The position numbers and the translations under genes were made by a program. From the NCBI GenBank assembly GCA_030642845.1, contig DAOWMZ010000005.1, positions 1 through 17,309 of the forward strand: DNA of 17,309 nucleotides. The letters run 5' to 3'. This document shows, one piece after another, positions 1 through 7,959 of the stretch. The notes under the pieces were generated by a model, which worked only from the letters and a program-made list of their open reading frames with translations, was not told the origin of the DNA and searched no databases. Positions within the stretch are counted from its first letter, which is position 1. The number at the start of each line of letters is the position of its first letter. This DNA comes from Candidatus Zixiibacteriota bacterium (lineage in GTDB: Bacteria > Zixibacteria > MSB-5A5 > GN15 > FEB-12).

Positions 1-156
1 TGAATCAAGTTTTTCCACAGGTTGTTTTTTGTAGAGACAGCCCGATGTACAAAGTTCTCCAAAACAGACTATGTCCGCTTTTTCATTAAATGAAGACTCA
101 ATAAAACTTTCGAGGTTGAGATTGTTTATATCTTTTTGGACAACATGTATAAGCAT
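1..156 (-). CDS. Nitrilase-family (carbon-nitrogen hydrolase) protein, N-terminal fragment
   Basis: Reading the minus strand from an ATG at 156 gives 52 codons open to the window edge, so the 3' part is missing. The N-terminus begins MLIHVVQKDI. After about 20 residues it has ADIVCFGELCTSGCLY, which matches the first conserved block of nitrilase/amidohydrolase proteins (hydrophobic strand, then [P/G]-E-L, then T-G-Y). The Glu of GEL would be the first residue of the Glu-Lys-Cys catalytic triad. The usual Pro before this Glu is Gly here. The family hydrolyses C-N bonds in nitriles, amides or carbamoyl compounds, and the substrate cannot be told from this fragment. No good ribosome binding site precedes the ATG. 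The gene is divergent from the secreted protein gene at 340. The family call rests on a single motif. Confidence 0.6.
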   Translation of the reverse strand, partial: MLIHVVQKDINNLNLESFIESSFNEKADIVCFGELCTSGCLYKKQPVEKLDS

Positions 157-203
157 AGTCAACTTTAACAATAAATATTATAATAGTAAACACATAATTT
201 AGG

Positions 204-232
204 TTTACAAAATCAATAAAATTATCTATATT
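204..232 (+). promoter_or_regulatory. Candidate sigma70-like promoter for the secreted dockerin-tail gene
   Basis: TTTACA at 204-209 and TATATT at 227-232 are separated by 17 bp, in an AT-rich divergent intergenic region. This would give a leader of about 100 nt before the ATG at 340. A small inverted repeat, TCGCA-GAAAA-TGCGA (284-298), lies inside that leader. Sites this close to consensus arise easily by chance in AT-rich DNA. Confidence 0.3.
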
Positions 233-339
233 AAAATAAGCTAACCGCCCTACCTTGGTCTGACAACATGGCTAACATAAATATCGCAGAAAATGCGAAA
301 TCTATCTATAAGTGAACATTTTATTTTGAGGAGGATGAG

Positions 340-3300
340 ATGAAAAGCTTTAGCATAACACTGATAATTGTATTTATTATAACAGTATTTATAACCCCAT
401 CTCTCTTCTCAGCCAAAGAACCGGTTAATATTAATAAAACCAGCCCAGCCGCCAAAAGTAAATTGATACAACCTGTTGCTGACAATGATCAGTTTGATAA
501 TTCAGAACAATTATCGGAGAAAACCAAAACACCATTGGGAATGGCCACTTCAAGCAACTCTCCGGGTGTAGTTATAGGGTACACATGGTATGAATCTCAG
601 CATAACGGAACAATGGGACGGATGATTGAATTTCATGATTCCGATTCACTGGCTGCTGTTCATATGAGTTGGATGTATATGCCGGGCAGAGCCTGGGTTA
701 ATCGAGCTTATAAATATAATAGTTATGATCTGACTAATCAGGAATGGGGTGGTTCGGATATTATTCAAGATGATAGTGGTTATGGCGGCTATGTCAGTAT
801 CTCTGTAACAAATGATAACCGTGCAGTTGTGGGAGGACATGATAGAGAACTTGGTGGAGAATATAGCCCTCATTACTATTTTGATGTTGCACCGTTGAAT
901 GCTTTCTGGGGATACGACATTCTAGTACCTCCAGAACTTCAGGATTACGGTGGTCCCGAATATCAGTCTGCTATCTGGCCAAAAGCACGTTTTATTGAGA
1001 CTGCAACCGATACTTTCCTGCATATTTTTGCTCAGGTCTCTAATCCGGATGCCGGTGATCCTCAGGCAATTTATTATTTCCGCCGTACCGGTGCCGAAGA
1101 TAACCCGGCTGCTGTTTGGGACGATCCCCCTTTTATTGTTGATACAATTTATGACATCTCACAGGATATTGCTGCTGACGAAGCTGGTGGTAAAGTAGCT
1201 CTTGTCTGGACTGCTAATCTTCCCTGCGAAACTGGTGTACCGGGACCATCAGGTGATGAAATCGACTGTGGTGGTTCCTATAGCCGTTTTAGACAGTGGG
1301 ATAATGATGTCTGGTATGCAATCAGCTCTAATAATGGTGCCAGCTTTGCTCCCGCAGTTAACGTAACTAACTATGCTGATGGCGAGCTTGAAGTAGATGA
1401 ATATCGTCCATATACCGATATGAGTGCTCTTATTGATCAAGCCGGGAATCTTCATATCGTCTGGGGTGGCAGTCGCTGGCCGACTACGGCATACTCAGAA
1501 AATGATGCCGGTTTCTATGCTGGTCGCGTTTTCCACTGGTCAGAAAACCAACCATATGTTCGTACAGTCCACAATGCCGACTGGGATCAGACTCAGTGTA
1601 ATGGAGGAGATTGGAATCTCAATGCTGCAAAAATGTCTATCTCCGAATGCAGGGGAAAACTATACGTATTATTCACACAGTTTAATGACATTCCCAATGG
1701 TGTGGAAAATGATTGTTCAGATGAATCCAGCCCGGGTTCTTCAGGAGGGGCTAATGGAGAATTATACCTGACTGTTTCCGGAGATGGTGGTTTAACCTGG
1801 GATCTCGCCCGTAATATTACCAATACCCGTACTCCCGGTTGTGATTCAGTTGGTGGTTCAGGTGGACCATGTGAGAGCGAACACTGGGCATCAATGTCAC
1901 GATACGGTACTAATATTGGCGACCCCTCTGATCAGAATATTGCTACTGTAATTCCGGATGGTGGATTCGATCCGGGTTATTATTTGGATGTACAATACAT
2001 ACTTGATTATAGTGCCGGAGCAATTGTACGGAATAGTGGTTTCTGGCAGCAGGCTGATGTGCGCTGGTTCCGCATGGCGTGTGTGGATGAAGTTTGGGGC
2101 ATACCTCCCTATCCTCTTCCATCACTTACCTGGCCAACCAATACGCCCCAGTGTGAGGAATATTCTGTTGTTTATAATTTGGAAAATAATGGCAATACCG
2201 ATCTTTACTATTCTTTTACAATTGAAGAAGATAATGGCCCTACGGGATGGTTATATCAAACTCCACCCAGTTCAGGAACAATTCCATTCGGTTTGAATAA
2301 CACGCAAGAATTCACTATAACAGTCAATAAGGATAACATCGTTTGCAATCCCTTTGAAAATGACAGGTTAATTGGTCGTATTATTTTAGTAAGCGATTTC
2401 CCCACATCACCTGATACTATTCATGTAGATGCAATGGTTCTGGGTATTCCCCCGGTTTATGATATTGACACAATAAATACATCGTGCCTTTCACTGATTT
2501 GCCGGAATAATGGAAGTTATGGCAACCAGGGAGATGGCAAGGTAAATATGGACTATGTCAATCATGGTGATTGCGATACATTAGCTGATGTTTACATTTA
2601 TGATGCCTCACCTGTGTTAGGCTGGGTTGATGGCTCAGATACCAATATGCACTGGTCTGTTTTTGGAACCTATTGGGCTGATTCAATTGGTTTTTACTCA
2701 ATTGATCAAGTTGATAAATATACTGAAAATAACTTTGAGATTGCTAAAACGACTTTTGGGCTTTTGGATTCTTCAATTACAATGGAAAAAACATATTATG
2801 CCCCTCAGGATCCTGATTCCTGCAACTATATTATCCAACATTTGCGGGTTTGGTCCAATGATTTGGCTGATCATAATAATTTAATAATAGGTGAAGTCAT
2901 TGACTGGGATATTCCGTCTGATTCAGGTTTCCGTAATGGCACCGGCTTCTCCGCTTACGAAGATTTGATGGCTATCTGGCAATTTGGTGCAGACTACGAT
3001 GATACAACTTCATATAATGAACCATGCTATCCTCTAACTAATGATACTCGCTATGGAGGGATGGCTTTTCTTAGCATGTACAAATGGGATGGATCATCTA
3101 ATACTCTGGTCACAGACAACGAAGGCCGACCTTTTCATAATGCTTACACAGTTGATAACCCGACCTATGTTTTCAGTAACGATAATGGTTTTGATATCAC
3201 TGAACTCTGTTCATTGATGACCAACAATTTCGGCTTCTCAACATACAGTTCAGGTGTGCCCGAATCAACATATGCTGATCTTCACTCTACAATGACGTTT

Positions 3301-3696
3301 GTTGATGAATATGATCTGCTAGTAGGTGAAACTCTGAATGTCTGGTTTACAACATTTACTACCCCCATAGGTAGTGATATTAGTGATTTGGGAACTATAA
3401 TTGAAAAAAGCAGAGAGTCTTTCTGCGAAAAATTAATGCCGGGAGGTCTGGTAACTATTCCCCCTGTTTGCGGTTGCTGTGTACTCCGTGGTGATGTAGC
3501 CATACCAAAAGATGGTGATGTTTTAGTTAATGATATTGTCTGGTTGGTTGACTATCTCTTTAAGGGTGGTATTGCACCTGATTGCTTGGATGAAGGGGAT
3601 TGTGCAGTACCTCTTGATGGCATAATATTGGTAAATGATATTGTTTATCTCGTAGATTATATTTTTAAAGGAGGTCCGCCCCCGCCACCCTGTTAA
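340..3696 (+). CDS. Large secreted protein with BNR-like motifs and C-terminal dockerin-like repeats
   Basis: This is a 1118-residue exported protein. The start is set by GAGGAGG at 328-334, five to six bases before the ATG. Residues 1-25 form a signal peptide (MKSFSITLIIVFIITVFITPSLFSA). Residues about 70-590 contain Asp-box/BNR-like motifs, SSNNGASF near 328 and SGDGGLTWD near 480, suggesting a sialidase-type beta-propeller fold. No catalytic residues are recognisable. Residues about 590-705 look like an Ig-like beta-sandwich. Residues about 705-1040 are not recognised. Residues 1047-1118 hold two dockerin-like repeats, each with a VNDIV-LVDY-FKGG helix, followed by PPPPPC. No cohesin is visible, so the tail could serve cell-surface attachment or sorting and need not be cellulosomal. 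Its role (adhesion, glycan or peptide binding) is unknown. It is followed by a 94-bp gap with a hairpin. Confidence 0.8.
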   Translation: MKSFSITLIIVFIITVFITPSLFSAKEPVNINKTSPAAKSKLIQPVADNDQFDNSEQLSEKTKTPLGMATSSNSPGVVIGYTWYESQHNGTMGRMIEFHDSDSLAAVHMSWMYMPGRAWVNRAYKYNSYDLTNQEWGGSDIIQDDSGYGGYVSISVTNDNRAVVGGHDRELGGEYSPHYYFDVAPLNAFWGYDILVPPELQDYGGPEYQSAIWPKARFIETATDTFLHIFAQVSNPDAGDPQAIYYFRRTGAEDNPAAVWDDPPFIVDTIYDISQDIAADEAGGKVALVWTANLPCETGVPGPSGDEIDCGGSYSRFRQWDNDVWYAISSNNGASFAPAVNVTNYADGELEVDEYRPYTDMSALIDQAGNLHIVWGGSRWPTTAYSENDAGFYAGRVFHWSENQPYVRTVHNADWDQTQCNGGDWNLNAAKMSISECRGKLYVLFTQFNDIPNGVENDCSDESSPGSSGGANGELYLTVSGDGGLTWDLARNITNTRTPGCDSVGGSGGPCESEHWASMSRYGTNIGDPSDQNIATVIPDGGFDPGYYLDVQYILDYSAGAIVRNSGFWQQADVRWFRMACVDEVWGIPPYPLPSLTWPTNTPQCEEYSVVYNLENNGNTDLYYSFTIEEDNGPTGWLYQTPPSSGTIPFGLNNTQEFTITVNKDNIVCNPFENDRLIGRIILVSDFPTSPDTIHVDAMVLGIPPVYDIDTINTSCLSLICRNNGSYGNQGDGKVNMDYVNHGDCDTLADVYIYDASPVLGWVDGSDTNMHWSVFGTYWADSIGFYSIDQVDKYTENNFEIAKTTFGLLDSSITMEKTYYAPQDPDSCNYIIQHLRVWSNDLADHNNLIIGEVIDWDIPSDSGFRNGTGFSAYEDLMAIWQFGADYDDTTSYNEPCYPLTNDTRYGGMAFLSMYKWDGSSNTLVTDNEGRPFHNAYTVDNPTYVFSNDNGFDITELCSLMTNNFGFSTYSSGVPESTYADLHSTMTFVDEYDLLVGETLNVWFTTFTTPIGSDISDLGTIIEKSRESFCEKLMPGGLVTIPPVCGCCVLRGDVAIPKDGDVLVNDIVWLVDYLFKGGIAPDCLDEGDCAVPLDGIILVNDIVYLVDYIFKGGPPPPPC

Positions 3697-3744
3697 AATA
3701 TCTTAATAAAAATAGCTTTAATATCAATTGTCTTTTACTTACTT

Positions 3745-3778
3745 TCCCATAACTGAATTATAATTTTTGGTTATGGGA
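3745..3778 (+). promoter_or_regulatory. 9-bp hairpin overlapping the ribosome binding site of the next gene
   Basis: TCCCATAAC (3745-3753) and GTTATGGGA (3770-3778) form a perfect 9-bp stem with a 16-nt AT-rich loop. The right arm contains GGGA of the GGGAGA Shine-Dalgarno (3775-3780), which lies 10 nt before the ATG at 3791. The hairpin could hide the ribosome binding site, or it could act as a weak terminator for the upstream gene, since only a TTTT follows. Confidence 0.45.
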
Positions 3779-3790
3779 GATTTTATATAA

Positions 3791-6151
3791 ATGCGCTTTC
3801 TAAAATGTTTTATTGTAACCGTGATTTCTTTACTGATATTTAATTCCAACAACTACGCCAAAGACGATTCTGTAACAACAATCAAATGCGGATATTTTGA
3901 AACCGGACTTTTTACGGGTCACTCAATTCTAAGAGATGAATTTCAGCGGCAGTTGAAAGCAATGTCTCCTGATGATAAAGAATTTATATTTGTTCCCTAC
4001 GGCTATGGTGACGGCGATTGGAAAAGAGACAGTTGCAAAATATTAGCAAAAACATTGACCGCAACCAAAGATATTGATCTTATGGTCACTGTCGGTCCCT
4101 GGGTTGTAGAAGATCTTCTCGAAGCCGGTTACAAAGGGAACATTCTGGCTATGCGCCAACTTGATCCCAAAGCCCTCGGGTTTCTGGGACCAAACGGCTA
4201 CCCCATTCATGAGAATCTTACCGTTCATGTAAAACCAAATAAAATTGAAAATGACATAATTATATTGAGCAGTCTGTTTCCCATTAAAAAGATGGGAGTA
4301 ATATTTTTCCCAAGCAATGATGCGGAACGCGACGCTGTTCAGGAAAAGATTAATGAAGCAGGACAAAATCTGGAGATAGAAATTATTTATTCAGAAGGTT
4401 TTGACAATTACGGAACCTTCGCCTACTTCAATGCCTGGAATAAGATGGAAAAAGATATTGATGCCGTTTATATCGGTCCCCTCTGGGCTATGGATGCCAC
4501 TAAAATCAGCGCCTTTCTTGAACGAATAAAAAATTCTAAAATACCCGTATTTACCTATGAAGGAAAGTATTTGGTTGATCTGGGAGCCTTTGCCACCAAC
4601 TCTGCTTATAGTGTAGTCTCGGAAGCTCGCTACAATGCTATCAAAGCGATTAAAATTGCTGATGGTGCTAAACCAAATATTCTTCCCGTAGATTTTGTCG
4701 GAGGATCATCGGTAACGATCAACGAAGAGACGATGCAAAAATGCGATCTGAGCATAAATTTGAATATTCTCAGAGGGATTGAACTTTTACCGGCTCCCAT
4801 ATCAGAAGAGGCTTCACACTTAACTCTCAATGGTGCTGTTGCCAGAGCAATGAACGCCAACCCAAACTATTTATCAACTTATGACATCCTGGAACAGGCT
4901 GTTCAAAGTGCCAAAGCAGCGATGGCTGACTATCTGCCTGATATAGATATAAATGCCTATGCCGGTTATGTTGATGATAACACTCTCTATAATACCTATG
5001 AACCGATCGACAATTCTCAATTCAATGCCAGCCTTTCGCTCCGGCAGACAATATTTTCTCTGGAGACGATAAAGGCTATCAAAATTGCAGGTAGAAAAAA
5101 ACAACTGGTAGAATTCAATCAGAAACAGGCTCGGCTGGATCTGGAACTGGCTGTTATCCTGGCATATCTGAATTATCTAAGAACATCAGAATTACAGACT
5201 CTTCACGAAAGGTATCATCAGATTTCCGAACGGAATATTGAAATATCAGGAACCCGTTACTATCTTGAAGACGATGAACATCTCAGTGATTTTCTTCGAT
5301 GGCAGAGCGAACGCCAGCAAACCAAACAACGAAGCATGACAGCCAAAACCGAAGCCGATATTGCCCGGGTAATGCTGAATGTTTTGTTAAATTTCCCCGC
5401 TGATCATCAGATTGGAATCGATACTATAACTATGGCAAATGACGCTCTTATTATTGATATTGCCTATATCAGCAAGCTTTTATCATCAAAAGAAAATGTT
5501 TCTAATTTCAAAAGATACCTTGTGTCTCTTGGCAAGGAAAGTCATCCCGCCTTCAATTCGTTTTATCTTAAAAGAGACATTCAGAATATGATGCTCTCAG
5601 AAACCAACGCCCGCTTTTTCCCAACGCTGGATCTGAAAGCATCCTACAATTTACATGATAGACTAAAAGAGTGGCAAGGCATCTTTGAGGAGAGGCATAA
5701 CAGCTGGTCGGTTTATGGATTATTAAACTTCCCAATTTTTGTAGGAACCAGCCGCTCCCATGAAAAAAGCAGAATCAAAGCCAGAATTAGCGAACTGGAA
5801 TTTCAACGGGATGCTTACGGGCTGGAACAGATGGGCAAAATCTATCAGCGAACCAGTCGGATTATAAACCTGGCTCAAATTTTACCCGGACTCAAGCATT
5901 CCCAATCCCTTGCTTATCAGATTTTGGATATGGTTTCAATGGATTACGAAGCTGACCGAGTTGAAATTGCCGATTTGCTTGATGTTATAAACCATGCTTA
6001 CCAGTCCGAAGTTACAGCAATAAACAAACACTATCAATTCGCAACCGAATCAGCCAGACTTATTAATGATTTAGGACTTTCATCAGGAGATGGCTACGGA
6101 ACCTACCAAGACATTTTACGAGCTAAGATTAAAGAATTTATTGAGAAGTGA
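3791..6151 (+). CDS. ABC-type substrate-binding domain fused to TolC-like outer-membrane efflux domain
   Basis: The protein has 786 residues. Residues 1-23 are a signal peptide ending NNYA. Residues about 28-335 resemble periplasmic ABC substrate-binding proteins of the ABC_sub_bind/Peripla_BP type. They show alternating strand-helix units such as KKMGVIFFPSNDAERDAV, DAVYIGPLW and KIPVFTYEGKYLVDLGAFAT. Residues about 340-780 show the two tandem outer-membrane efflux repeats of TolC proteins. The first has AKAAMADYLPDIDINAYAGY followed by a long coiled-coil helix. The second has NARFFPTLDLKASY, then LNFPIFVGTSRSHEK, and ends with YEADRVEIADLLDVINHAYQ. TolC proteins form trimeric channels across the outer membrane and periplasm. 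Here a solute-binding module would sit at the periplasmic N-terminus, suggesting ligand-gated or ligand-capturing export. No ABC, RND or membrane-fusion partner is present nearby. Domain identities are fairly secure; the function is inferred. Confidence 0.82.
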   Translation: MRFLKCFIVTVISLLIFNSNNYAKDDSVTTIKCGYFETGLFTGHSILRDEFQRQLKAMSPDDKEFIFVPYGYGDGDWKRDSCKILAKTLTATKDIDLMVTVGPWVVEDLLEAGYKGNILAMRQLDPKALGFLGPNGYPIHENLTVHVKPNKIENDIIILSSLFPIKKMGVIFFPSNDAERDAVQEKINEAGQNLEIEIIYSEGFDNYGTFAYFNAWNKMEKDIDAVYIGPLWAMDATKISAFLERIKNSKIPVFTYEGKYLVDLGAFATNSAYSVVSEARYNAIKAIKIADGAKPNILPVDFVGGSSVTINEETMQKCDLSINLNILRGIELLPAPISEEASHLTLNGAVARAMNANPNYLSTYDILEQAVQSAKAAMADYLPDIDINAYAGYVDDNTLYNTYEPIDNSQFNASLSLRQTIFSLETIKAIKIAGRKKQLVEFNQKQARLDLELAVILAYLNYLRTSELQTLHERYHQISERNIEISGTRYYLEDDEHLSDFLRWQSERQQTKQRSMTAKTEADIARVMLNVLLNFPADHQIGIDTITMANDALIIDIAYISKLLSSKENVSNFKRYLVSLGKESHPAFNSFYLKRDIQNMMLSETNARFFPTLDLKASYNLHDRLKEWQGIFEERHNSWSVYGLLNFPIFVGTSRSHEKSRIKARISELEFQRDAYGLEQMGKIYQRTSRIINLAQILPGLKHSQSLAYQILDMVSMDYEADRVEIADLLDVINHAYQSEVTAINKHYQFATESARLINDLGLSSGDGYGTYQDILRAKIKEFIEK

Positions 6152-6184
6152 GTTTGTTGTAGCAGTATGGCGAAATTTTTTAAT

Positions 6185-6245
6185 TGCAGGGACAGGTCCC
6201 CGTGCCTGTCCAATTAAAGGACAACCACAGGGGATTGTCCCTACA
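6185..6245 (+). repeat. 61-bp two-hairpin dispersed repeat, copy 1
   Basis: This 61-bp block contains two successive inverted repeats, GGACAGG/CCTGTCC and GGACAA/TTGTCC. It recurs in opposite orientation at 16587-16647 with no gaps and, by my manual alignment, 8 mismatches out of 61. It lies just downstream of the TolC-fusion gene. It looks like a REP- or MITE-type non-coding element. Confidence 0.75.
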
Positions 6246-6265
6246 TTTGCAATAGTTAAAAGTAG

Positions 6266-6289
6266 GGTGGGTCTGTCCACAGACCCGCC
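6266..6289. repeat. Stem-loop, 11-bp arms
   Basis: GGTGGGTCTGT (6266-6276) and ACAGACCCGCC (6279-6289) pair over 11 positions with one G-T wobble and a 2-nt centre. The unit is preceded by AGTAG, a flank shared by several hairpins in this window. Confidence 0.6.
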
Positions 6290-6302
6290 AAAGAAATAGT
6301 AG

Positions 6303-6327
6303 GGCAGAACTCTTTAGTAGTTCTGCC
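6303..6327. repeat. Stem-loop flanking the lipoprotein gene, left copy
   Basis: GGCAGAACT and AGTTCTGCC form a perfect 9-bp stem with a CTTTAGT loop, preceded by TAGTAG. A reverse-complement relative with the same loop lies at 6963-6987, on the other side of the gene at 6412-6954. Confidence 0.65.
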
Positions 6328-6356
6328 ACAGGCTTTGTTTATTTCGTTTTGTATAA

Positions 6357-6375
6357 CAGCATCCCTGTGATGCTG
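6357..6375. repeat. Stem-loop with CCTGT loop
   Basis: CAGCATC and GATGCTG form a perfect 7-bp stem with a CCTGT loop, followed by CC. The loop matches the loop core of other hairpins in the window although the stem sequence differs. Confidence 0.55.
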
Positions 6376-6411
6376 CCAGAGAAATGATTATAAATGGGAG
6401 TAATTTTAATA

Positions 6412-6954
6412 ATGAGTTTTAAAAAAATAATATTATTCATTTTGGTTTTAATTCTCACTCTATTTTCTACCTATGGTTGTGTAAAATATCACACCAGATT
6501 ATTTATTGAAGAATCATCACCTAAAATTGTGAATGGTTTTAAAATTTCTACATTTGTCTGGGCTTTTGTTAATAGCCATAGTGTTGATATGTATAAACCT
6601 TCAAAATTTACCTTCTATGTTTTAATAAATCCTTTAGATAGCAGCAAAGCAATTAGTCATAAGAACAAAATAGATCCATTGTTCAATATAGACTCATGTT
6701 TTGTAAAATTATATACTGTAGATGAAGAATTTGTACTAAAAAAATCACTTGAAAAATATTCTTATAACAAATATTATAAAGGGAAAGTATATTCATTTGA
6801 GCCTTATCTGGTTATCCCAAATGAAGTTGATACAATTCTAATGACATTACCTTATTATTCTAAAGATTCCTTAGGGAATAAAATGGTACAACCACCTATA
6901 GAGATTAAACTAATTCGTCATGAATCAAATTCAATATTCTTACCGTTAGATTAG
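6412..6954 (+). CDS. Putative lipoprotein of unknown function
   Basis: I prefer the ATG at 6412 (180 residues) over the in-frame ATG at 6394. The 6412 start follows GGGAG at 6396-6400 (11 nt away) and gives a compact signal, MSFKKIILFILVLILTLFSTYGC. The hydrophobic stretch ending in STYGC suggests a lipidated cysteine, but the lipobox is weak because the -3 position is Thr where Leu/Val/Ile is usual. The mature part is rich in Lys, Tyr, Ser and beta-forming residues and has no motif I recognise. The gene looks more AT-rich than its neighbours, including many A/T-ending codons. It is bracketed by inverted copies of a hairpin (6303-6327 and 6963-6987), which fits a transferred or mobile segment. 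The signal peptide is clear; the function is unknown. Confidence 0.6.
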   Translation: MSFKKIILFILVLILTLFSTYGCVKYHTRLFIEESSPKIVNGFKISTFVWAFVNSHSVDMYKPSKFTFYVLINPLDSSKAISHKNKIDPLFNIDSCFVKLYTVDEEFVLKKSLEKYSYNKYYKGKVYSFEPYLVIPNEVDTILMTLPYYSKDSLGNKMVQPPIEIKLIRHESNSIFLPLD

Positions 6955-6962
6955 ATACAAAA

Positions 6963-6987
6963 GGCAGAACCACTAAAGGGTTCTTCC
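6963..6987. repeat. Stem-loop flanking the lipoprotein gene, right copy (inverted)
   Basis: GGCAGAACC and GGTTCTTCC pair over 9 positions with one mismatch around an ACTAAAG loop. On the minus strand it reads TAGTAGGG, arm, CTTTAGT, arm, so it is an inverted relative of 6303-6327. The innermost stem pair is C-G on that strand and T-A in the left copy. Confidence 0.65.
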
Positions 6988-7004
6988 CTACTAAGAAAAT
7001 TACT

Positions 7005-7022
7005 CACACCATAAATGGTGTG
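7005..7022. repeat. Near-perfect palindrome between convergent genes
   Basis: CACACCAT, AA and ATGGTGTG form an 8-bp stem with a 2-nt centre, followed by CCAC. It lies between the lipoprotein gene and the convergent pgsA gene. It has no clear T-tract, so a terminator role is possible but unproven. Confidence 0.5.
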
Positions 7023-7042
7023 CCACTCGGAGCATTATAGTT

Positions 7043-7693
7043 CTACCCCACAAATATAAATTCATAAAACTTATAAAAATAAATAAAAAGAAAACTGTTA
7101 ACCCAGATCCAGCGCAGAATTACATAGATCTTCTTATCCTTAAAAACAGGAGGGCTTAGCCCCTTTCTTACAGACAAAAATAGACGGGTGTAGAAGTACA
7201 TAGATAAAGTAATATAAATCAGGGTTATAATAGTGGTAAACCAGATTCCAAAAGGAAAACTATATACATAACTACCAATCAAAAAAGCAATCGCCACAAA
7301 AGCATATTTACCGGTCAAATTTGACGGGATAACAATTTTTTCCCCCTTCAATAATATCAACCCGGCCAACATAATCAGAAGATCTCGCCCAATAATTATT
7401 AACGCCAGCCAGATTGGGAATTCTCTAAAAAGTATCAACAGAATGACTAATATTACTGCCATTATTTTATCTGCTAATGGATCAAGAGTTTTGCCAAGTT
7501 CGCTGGTCTGATTTAGTTTTCGGGCAAGGTAGCCATCGAGAGCATCAGTCAACGCAGCCAGGATCAAAAGCAGGGCACAAATATGAGTCGATTGCAAATC
7601 CCCTTTCCAAAGGAAATAACCAACAAAGGGTGTCAGAAAAATCCTGGACAGGCTTACAAGATTGGGAATTTGAAAAATCGAACCTTTTGGCAT
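7043..7693 (-). CDS. pgsA: CDP-diacylglycerol--glycerol-3-phosphate 3-phosphatidyltransferase
   Basis: This 216-residue inner-membrane enzyme is expected to make phosphatidylglycerol phosphate from CDP-diacylglycerol and glycerol-3-phosphate, the committed step to phosphatidylglycerol and cardiolipin. The complete CDP-alcohol phosphotransferase signature is present: D50-x2-D53-G54-x2-A57-R58-x8-G67-x3-D71-x3-D75. The N-terminal IPNLVSLSRIFLTPFVGYF segment is typical of PgsA. Several hydrophobic segments follow, as expected for a six-helix membrane protein. The length is slightly above the usual 180-200 residues. The start at 7693 has only a weak GGAAAA upstream. A related CDP-alcohol transferase with another acceptor is possible, but the N-terminal pattern favours PgsA. 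The gene is convergent with the lipoprotein gene and divergent from the fibre locus. Confidence 0.88.
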   Translation of the reverse strand: MPKGSIFQIPNLVSLSRIFLTPFVGYFLWKGDLQSTHICALLLILAALTDALDGYLARKLNQTSELGKTLDPLADKIMAVILVILLILFREFPIWLALIIIGRDLLIMLAGLILLKGEKIVIPSNLTGKYAFVAIAFLIGSYVYSFPFGIWFTTIITLIYITLSMYFYTRLFLSVRKGLSPPVFKDKKIYVILRWIWVNSFLFIYFYKFYEFIFVG

Positions 7694-7737
7694 AATTTAT
7701 TTTTTCCTAAACAATTGTATATCCAGGTATATAATAT

Positions 7738-7765
7738 AACAAGCTTAGCTTGTTTCAAGTTTGAA
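7738..7765. promoter_or_regulatory. Two adjacent inverted repeats upstream of the fibre locus
   Basis: AACAAGCT-T-AGCTTGTT (7738-7754) is a perfect 8-bp-arm inverted repeat. It runs into TTCAA-GT-TTGAA (7754-7765). They lie in the divergent space between pgsA and the first subunit gene, so an operator role is conceivable. No regulator gene is nearby. Confidence 0.3.
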
Positions 7766-7959
7766 TAGTAAAAATATTTGTTTATTCCTGACAATATGGG
7801 CTTTCCCCTATAGTTGCAATAATATCAATAAATAAACAGCCTCTCCCAAACCATCTAAACTATTGATAAATAATCAATTAAAGCAGCAAGGCTGCCCGGC
7901 ATTGCTGTTGCTTTATTAGTGTTTCATGTAAAGAAACCATGAGAAATAGGTGAATAAAT

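Noticed and set aside
3478..3696. Evidence for a cellulosome
   Set aside because: Only a dockerin-like tail is visible. There is no cohesin, scaffoldin or glycoside hydrolase in the window, and the calcium loops are non-standard.
6090..6299. Open frame overlapping the end of the TolC fusion and the 61-bp repeat
   Set aside because: It translates repeat DNA (FLIAGTGPRACPIKGQPQG) and overlaps a well-supported gene in another frame.
6152..6411. Cluster of repeats as a possible CRISPR array
   Set aside because: The units differ in sequence, are not regularly spaced and have no constant direct repeat with unique spacers. No cas gene is present.
7715..7735. TTGTAT and TATAAT as a promoter upstream of the fibre locus
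   Set aside because: The spacing is only 9 bp, too short for a sigma70-type promoter.
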